Source: Spinacia oleracea (lineage: Eukaryota > Streptophyta > Magnoliopsida > Caryophyllales > Amaranthaceae). From it: a stretch of 64,000 bases of DNA. The notes beneath the pieces are model-generated. The model saw only the letters and a list, made by a program, of their open reading frames with translations. It was not told the DNA's origin and did no database searches. A program made the translations under genes and the position numbers. The first letter of the stretch is position 1. Every line of letters starts with the position of its first letter. The stretch covers positions 127,184,385 to 127,248,384 of the forward strand of contig NC_079487.1 of assembly GCF_020520425.1 (NCBI RefSeq), given 5' to 3'. Of this stretch, positions 58,090 to 64,000 are shown piece by piece.

Positions 58090-58302
58090 GAATTTATATT
58101 TTGGTACTAAGAGTTAGATTCTTTGTCATGTAAAGGCATGATTACTCGGTTTCACTATTTAGATGTATAATCGTATAGTATTAATTTTTTAAAATACGAA
58201 CTTTGTGAACATTTATTTTTATCTAATATTTATATTTAGTTGTTATAATAAAATTTTAAGTTTTTATATAATTTCGCACGCATCGCGTGCATAAAATACT
58301 AG

Positions 58303-58767
58303 TGTAACAATGAATTAAGAGGCTGCCAAAATTCATGTCATTAAATCTGGTCAATATATATTATTCTAAATGAGCCGCAATGACAATATAAATTATAAAT
58401 GGGAAAGGGAAAGGGAAAGGGAAAGGAAAAGGGAAAGGGAGATTTAAAACTTTAATTTATTGTACATAAATATTCGGTTTAAAACGACTAGGCCAAAATC
58501 TCATTGGTAAATAAAATTCAGATATGCTACACTAAATTTAATTAGTGAAAAGAATACAGGGCAATGATAAATCCAAGGAAGAATTTCATTTTTTCCAAAA
58601 AAAATCAACTTAAAAGAATGTGAATTTTCTTTGAAGAAATAAAATTTTCCTTAGATTTATCACCTCTAGAATATAGTAACCAAATTAGATGCTCATTTTA
58701 GGGAAAGAAAGTACATGCATTATATTTTACGTTAAAAATTATTCTAACAATATTTTACATATTAATA
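58303..58767. other. Spacer with (GGGAAA)n
   Basis: A GGGAAA hexamer run covers about 58,398-58,442; otherwise AT-rich and unassigned. Confidence 0.6.
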
Positions 58768-59148
58768 CTTCCTCCATCCCAAAATATAGTGTCCGTTTGA
58801 CTAAAAACACGGGGATTAAGAAAAAAGATAACATAGATAATTAACAATTATTATTTGTACTTTCAAGCAAAAGTGCATGTTACGTGGCTTTTAAAGAGAG
58901 AGATAAATTGGTGATTAAAGGTGTGTACATAATAAATTGGCCTCAAAAAGACAAATACCAAACAAATGGGTTGTCAAAAAGTACAATTTACAAAGTAAAA
59001 TTTTTGACTATTTAATGACAATATTGTAATTACAATTTGTGCATGAGGACATTATGGGTAAAAGTTAACGGTTTAAAATAAAAATAGGCACATCATTTAG
59101 GGACAACATTTTAGGAAAACATGCACTATATTTTGGGACAGCGGGAGT
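58768..59148. mobile_element. Stowaway-like MITE
   Basis: CTTCCTCCATCCCAAAATAT and inverse ATATTTTGGGACAGCGGGAG next to TA, 381 bp. Confidence 0.75.
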
Positions 59149-59192
59149 ATTTCAACAACTTTTGTGTAAGATCGCCTTACCGAAAAAACCTC

Positions 59193-59357
59193 TTTGATTG
59201 CTTAACTAATTGGTTCTATTGCTTAACTAATTGGTTCTATTGCTTAACTAATTAGTTTCAGTGCTTTACTAAATTAAGTTTCATTGTTTAACTAATTGGT
59301 TTCGGTGCTTAAATAATGAGTTTCAATGCGTAACTAATTGGTTTCATTGTTTAACTT
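59193..59357 (+). repeat. 21-22-bp minisatellite
   Basis: About seven copies of TTGCTTAACTAATTGGTTCTA and variants, the first three almost identical. Confidence 0.85.
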
Positions 59358-59470
59358 ATATGACATCAAGGCAATCGATCTTTTGTGTAAGAAAGTCTTA
59401 TATGAAAGTGAAGCCAAATCTAATAAATAAATTAAATAGCATAAAAGATCAAAATAATACATATCTTGTG

Positions 59471-60187
59471 AACGGAAGTAAGGATGTTAACGAGCCGAGC
59501 CGAGCCGAGCCGAGTATTTGGCTGTTCGAACTAGGCTTGATAAGAAATTTTTGAATTCGAGCTTGAGCCGAGCTTAACCAAGCTTCCATTATTTCCCCTA
59601 TTCGATCGAACTTGACTCGTTTAAGTTTTTCATTGTTCGAGCTAATTAGCTTACGAGTAGCTCATTTAAATTCAAGCTCGAGCTTACCCGAGCTATACAA
59701 TATAAACGAGCATTTCACAAGCAAGCTTAGATAAACGAGCAAGATCGAATTTAAACGAACATATCAATAAACGTAATATTATTTTAAAAGTTAAAAAAAT
59801 AACAATTCAAGTACATTTTTTGCATAGCATACTTTAATACTTCCTATTTTATAATCTCGTAAAATAAAAATATTCTAAACATTGAAGTATGACAAAATAA
59901 TTGGAACTTACTTCTAATTTTAAATTCGATCTTGAACAAGCTTTAAATGAGCTTATAAACGAACACGAACTATTGTACTTATAAACGAACATGAACGAGC
60001 TATTAGCGTGCGAGCATACACGAGCCAAACATTAAGTTGTTCGAACTAGTATCATTTATTAAACGCGTTTCAAAATTTTGTTCGGACTCATTTATTTATT
60101 GATGAACGAGTTTTGATCGAGTTTTGATAGATCTTATTCACGAGTTATTCACAGACGTATCAAATCATTGACATCCCTAAATGGAAG
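59471..60187. mobile_element. hAT-like non-autonomous element
   Basis: 8-mers AACGGAAG (59471-59478) and AATGGAAG (60180-60187) flank 701 bp with ends TAAGGATGTTAA / TTGACATCCCTA. The interior is rich in GAGC/AACGAGC repeats; no transposase. Confidence 0.8.
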
Positions 60188-60230
60188 TAAATTAAAAAAA
60201 AATAAAAAATAGCATGGGAAGTGCATAAAA

Positions 60231-60842
60231 CATATTACATGTAGGGTGCACCGTAAAGCCCCTCATATTTTCTCTTTATAAGTGACAAGAAAATGTATTT
60301 TTTATTTTTTATTTTTATTTTACAGTTAGGAGAAAATGTGATAGAGCATACTAATGAACATATTATATCTTTCGATGCACGGTGTAGCCAGGTGCACCTA
60401 ATAATTTCCAGGAAGTGCAGGCAGGGGATTGGTTAACAACATCGTGTAAAGGACCCACTATGAGTGTCTCTGAATCATTCTTCTTTAGCGGATAACCAAA
60501 ACGACAAGTTTGTTGTACCCAAGGGACCCCATTACATGCAGGGTGTACCGTAAACCCTCTCACATTATTTCTTTATAAGTGACAAGAAAATCAATTTTTT
60601 TTTTATTTTTTATTATTATTGACAATTAGGAGAAAATGTGATAGAGCATACTAATTAACATATCATATCTTTCGATGCACGATGTAGTCGGATACCCCTA
60701 ATAATTTTCAGGAATTGCGGGCAGAGGATCGGTTAGCAGCGCCGTGTAAAGAACCCACTATGAGTGTCTGTCTATGAATCATTCTTCTTTAGCGGGTAAA
60801 TTTTGGCGGGTAACCAAAACGACGAGTTTGTTGTACCCAAGG
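60231..60842. repeat. Two tandem copies of a ~305-bp unit
   Basis: Units starting ATTACATGTAGGGTGCACCG and ATTACATGCAGGGTGTACCG share GTGATAGAGCATACTAAT, CCACTATGAGTGTC and CAAAACGAC.AGTTTGTTG. Confidence 0.85.
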
Positions 60843-60844
60843 GG

Positions 60845-61252
60845 CCCAGGACTAGACCTGGTTATCGGGCGGGGCGGGTCAGGGTTGGTGCGGGTCAAAA
60901 GAGGGTCGGGTATTGAAAGGGTCATTTTTAGCGGGTCGATAATGGGCGGGTCAAAAGCGGGTCGCGGGTCAATAGCGGGTCATTAGTGGGCGGGTCAATA
61001 AACGAGCAATGAAAAATGAAAAACAAAAGAGCCATGTGCAAGTACAAGTAAATACGAAGCTATACACGTAATTTTTTGTATCATTACTATTTTAATTTTC
61101 AAAATAATTGTAGTATAAGTTTGACCCTATAATGACCCTGTCCAATAAAGACCCTGTCCAATAAGAGCCCTGCCCAATAAAAGCCCTATTAACTTGACCC
61201 TAATCCTATATCCATTGGACTACCCTGTCCAATAACCAGGTCTACCCAGGAC
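60845..61252. mobile_element. hAT MITE with perfect 8-bp target duplication
   Basis: CCCAGGAC (60845-60852, 61245-61252) flanks 392 bp with perfect ends TAGACCTGGTTAT and ATAACCAGGTCTA. The interior has GCGGGTC repeats on the left and CCAATAA-CCCTG repeats on the right. Confidence 0.9.
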
Positions 61253-61374
61253 GCCACAATGACGAATTTTCCATGTTTATATGTTTTAATATCATTTTCT
61301 TATAATTCCTAATTACTCATACTCATAATTGATAATGAAGGATAAGTAGAATTACCTCACCGATATATATTGTA

Positions 61375-61671
61375 CGTCGTTTCTAAATAAGTGTCCTTTA
61401 ATCGGTCGTTAGTATTTAAGTGTCATGTTTCTAATTTTGGACATATATTTTTCTCAATTTTTTCATAAATCATGATTGTTTTTCTAACATATTTTACACT
61501 TTTCCTACTTTTAATCCGCACATCTACTTTTATTTGTACTTTATCAACAAACAATCACCCAATTTATCATTTTTCCTACACTCAAAATCATTGTTTTTTC
61601 GTACATATTTTTCACATTTCTTAATACTCGTATTTTTCACCAAACGAGATACTTATTAGGAACGGAGGGAG
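61375..61671. mobile_element. Stowaway-like MITE, left end decayed
   Basis: Right end ATTAGGAACGGAGGGAGTA is clear; left CGTCGTTTCTAAATAAGT is a shortened inverse. Confidence 0.6.
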
Positions 61672-62054
61672 TACAATTCTAGTCACATTACCTTTTCTAG
61701 TATAATTAAAACTATTGTAATATTATAATTATGATCAATGCAATACACTCCAATTCATGGCCCCACATAAATAAGCACCAAGATCCACTCCTTGTTAGAG
61801 GTTTAACGACCTCAAGCTGCTAATTTGAGTGTTTGGTTGTGAACGGTTTCAATTAGCCTTTTCACCCGAAGTGCTAATTTAGAAAATTTTGGTTATAGTA
61901 GACTTATAATTTAGCAGTTTCACATTGTGATGTGAAATTACGCAATAGCCCCAAAGTTTGAGTATGAGCTTCTCCATGTTCCTCTCCACTCCTCTATGCT
62001 ATATTTCCCCTCCATTATAGCTAGTCATCCAACCCCCATTCAATATCCTTAATA
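61672..62054. other. AT-rich spacer
   Basis: No exon or repeat edge seen. Confidence 0.35.
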
Positions 62055-62329
62055 CGCACTTCCTCCATTCTTTATTTATTGTAACGTTTTGACTTTTACA
62101 CAATTTATATAATCTCCTTTGATCGACTTTGATGAATTTTATATAAACTAAAACATAATAAATAATGTGGGTTCTTGTGAGATTTATCTCAAATTATATT
62201 TTCACAATATCATCAACTTTTACAATTTGTACTCATACACGATTAGAAATATTAATAGTTAAAGATATGCGTTGGCAAACATACAAGTCAAAACGTCGCA
62301 AACTCGCAACTAAAAAAACAGATGAAGTA
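62055..62329. mobile_element. Mariner-like MITE
   Basis: Left ACTTCCTCCATTCTTTATTT, right AACAGATGAAGTAT. The interior carries TTTGACTTTTACACAATTT as in the 0.2- and 49.3-kb copies. Confidence 0.55.
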
Positions 62330-62836
62330 TTAAAAATTGGTAATTGTATGAGTAACCTTTTCTAATTTATAAGTTGATATTTTATCTACTAGTTTTCCAA
62401 GTAACTGACATCTCATTTGTGAGTGTTTCCACAACAATAAAATTTCAAAGGAATTTGCCAATTTGGATCCGGATTGTGCTTAATACCAATACTAGTAGGC
62501 TAGTAGCCGTCTAGCCGAGTGGGTGTGGCACTGTGGCCGTGTGGACTTGTGAGGAAGGAGCCCATCTTTGACGTTTATTAGGCTTATATTTTTGTTTTAT
62601 TTTAATTACAACAAGTACATGACACGGGCTTTTTGTCTTGGGCCAATAGGCCCAATATGATTTTTTTTGTTTTGTGTTGTTTTGTTTTGATAAGGAAATA
62701 AAACTAGGCGGACTGCCTAGCTCACCTGAAAGGGTGACCCATCCTTTCGGATGAAATACCAATAGGTCCAATATGATGATTTATGTAATTTAGATCGTTG
62801 GAGGTCCAATAAGAGTAACTACGGTAACTATGGGCA
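62330..62836. other. Unassigned spacer
   Basis: Contains TGCCTAGCTCACCTGAAAGG with GTGACCCATCCTTTCGGATG near 62,717, which looks like a dispersed repeat. No exon. Confidence 0.35.
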
Positions 62837-63133
62837 TAAGAGCATCTCCAATGGTTGTAGCTAGAGACTAGCTTGAAATTTATAAAAGTTTCAAGCTAAT
62901 AGGTAGACCGGCCATTGGAGTGAAAAAAATAATTACCTTGGTCAAGCAAATTAGTTTGTTAGCTCTCAAAATTGCCAAATAATTAATTGACAAGTGGACA
63001 AGTAAGACAAATTTAAATAACAAGCTAGTTGCTAGCCATTGGAGCACAATTAGCTAAACAATAAAATAGCTTGAAATGTTATGTGGCATAAAAAGCTAAT
63101 TGTCAAATTAGCTTACCATTGGAGATGCTCTAA
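62837..63133. mobile_element. Tourist/Harbinger-like MITE
   Basis: TAA duplications flank 62840-63130 with ends GAGCATCTCCAATGG / CCATTGGAGATGCTC. Confidence 0.88.
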
Positions 63134-63229
63134 ATGGGATGAACTATATTAGACTTCAAAGTACAAATTCACCTAATCCAAAAAACATTAGACACCCGTA
63201 GACATTTGGATATACACGCTGAATGCCGT

Positions 63230-63559
63230 TAAGAGCATCTACAATGATAAGCTAATTTCTAAATTAGCTTGTCATGCCACATAATATTTTAAGCTATTTT
63301 CCTTTCTAGCTAGTTAGTACCCTAGTGGTTAGCTACTAGCTTGATATTTAATGTAGTCATATTTGTCAATTAATATTTTAATTTAATTTAATTTAATATA
63401 ATTTCATTGGCCAAGTTTTTTCAAGCAAATTAGCTTAAATAAGCTAATCTGCTTGGTCAAGCTAATTTATTATTTCAACTCCAATGGTCAAGCTAGTAGC
63501 TTGGAATTTCTAAAAATTGCAAGCAAGTCCCTAGCTAGAACCATTGGAGATGCTCTAAG
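63230..63559. mobile_element. Tourist/Harbinger-like MITE
   Basis: TAA duplications flank 63233-63556 with ends GAGCATCTACAATG / CCATTGGAGATGCTC; relative of the copy 100 bp upstream. Confidence 0.85.
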
Positions 63560-63595
63560 AATCAAGTTTCATGACCTTGAGTATTACTAGTTTAC

Positions 63596-63851
63596 TACCT
63601 CTATTTCTGAAAATACTTTATCCTTTGAAAAATAAGTCCAAAGTATGAAAATTTTGGCTATAAATTCTCGTTATTATATACATCAAAACTTTACATGTAA
63701 GATCTTGTTAGATTAGTCTCGGTATATTTTTCAGAATATCAACATTTTATCATTTTCAAATACGAAATTGGATATATTTTTATTAGTAGTTAAACATTGC
63801 ATTGGAGTTCATGCAAATAGTAACTGTAAAGAACTTTATGAAACGGAGGTA
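63596..63851. mobile_element. Mariner-like MITE
   Basis: CTACCTCTATTTCTGAAA and inverse ATGAAACGGAGGTAGT next to TA; same family as 0.2 and 51.2 kb. Confidence 0.65.
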
Positions 63852-64000
63852 GTACATAGCAAAACCTTCAATTTTATTAGCTCTATATCGTTGCTCACCC
63901 TGCACATCCCAAAAACCGCCTATGCACGTACCCTGTCTCATTATCCAATAGTAGCAATGGAGTATTCATGTTCTACTTATATTTTTGTAAATAAAATCAC

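Larger units (their letters stand above)
53520..58302 (+). mobile_element. Helitron carrying captured gene fragments (4.78 kb)
   Basis: The 5' end TCTCTATTATATAAGCC follows an A. The 3' end has the hairpin GCACGC-ATC-GCGTGC (58276-58290), eight nt, then CTAG (58299-58302) followed by T: the A|TC...CTAG|T arrangement of Helitrons. No Rep/helicase is present, so it is non-autonomous. The cargo is exon-like pieces with plausible splice sites: 53,844-53,975; 54,587-54,711 (ANAFVKGVTQNRRQIDELE); 54,798-54,899 (MSPLKEIVDGIHSFVAKVED); a histone H3-like start near 56,006; and a bromodomain piece at 57,792-58,089. It also contains a 237-bp tandem duplication. Confidence 0.85.

Overview
The window is plant nuclear DNA: introns with GT/AG junctions, AT-rich spacers, many Stowaway, Tourist, hAT and Mutator-type repeats, Helitrons and plant gene families (MSL channels, FAR1-type transposase, BOI/SBP1 RING proteins). 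It is a eudicot. The dense 'TACTCCGTA'-type MITE remains suggest Caryophyllales/Amaranthaceae, but that is only a guess.

Layout. 0-2.1 kb: 5' end of an RBM48-like RNA-binding protein gene (minus) running off the left edge. 2.2-5.9 kb: non-autonomous Mutator-like element (MULE) with an 11-bp target duplication, filled with a short palindromic motif. 6.5-8.1 kb: GATC-rich repeat and MITEs. 8.6-12.5 kb: MSL10-like mechanosensitive channel gene (plus). 13-16.8 kb: LINE endonuclease remnant, a duplicated and broken RBM48 5' end, a small palindrome-ended MULE MITE, Helitron ends and a foldback element. 17.3-18.9 kb: three-exon gene joining a RIN13-type Cys/His motif to an inactive RNase H-like domain. 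20.2-26.9 kb: SBP1/BOI-type RING E3 ligase gene (minus), whose first coding intron holds a young LTR element carrying only gag and protease.

29.5-44.8 kb is the highlight: a 15.3-kb MULE with a perfect 9-bp target duplication and two genes that read intact through every splice junction I checked. One is an 832-aa FAR1/MULE transposase (six exons, plus). The other is a 1,325-aa protein (19 exons, minus) with charged/coiled N-terminus, plant-mobile-domain-like centre and Ulp1 (C48) protease end. Its introns and flanks, but not its exons, are saturated with GTTCTTTT, mostly on the sense strand of the gene it sits in. The 2.2-5.9 kb MULE shows the same plan with a different motif (ATAGTWACTAT). 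Both, and a small 14.7/50.6-kb MULE family, have a self-complementary hairpin some 15-25 nt inside each end.

45-64 kb is gene-poor: a 4.8-kb Helitron at 53.5-58.3 kb with captured host exons (a bromodomain GTE fragment and a possible histone H3 start), two hAT elements with 8-bp target duplications, many MITEs and several minisatellites. I see no rRNA, functional tRNA or CRISPR.
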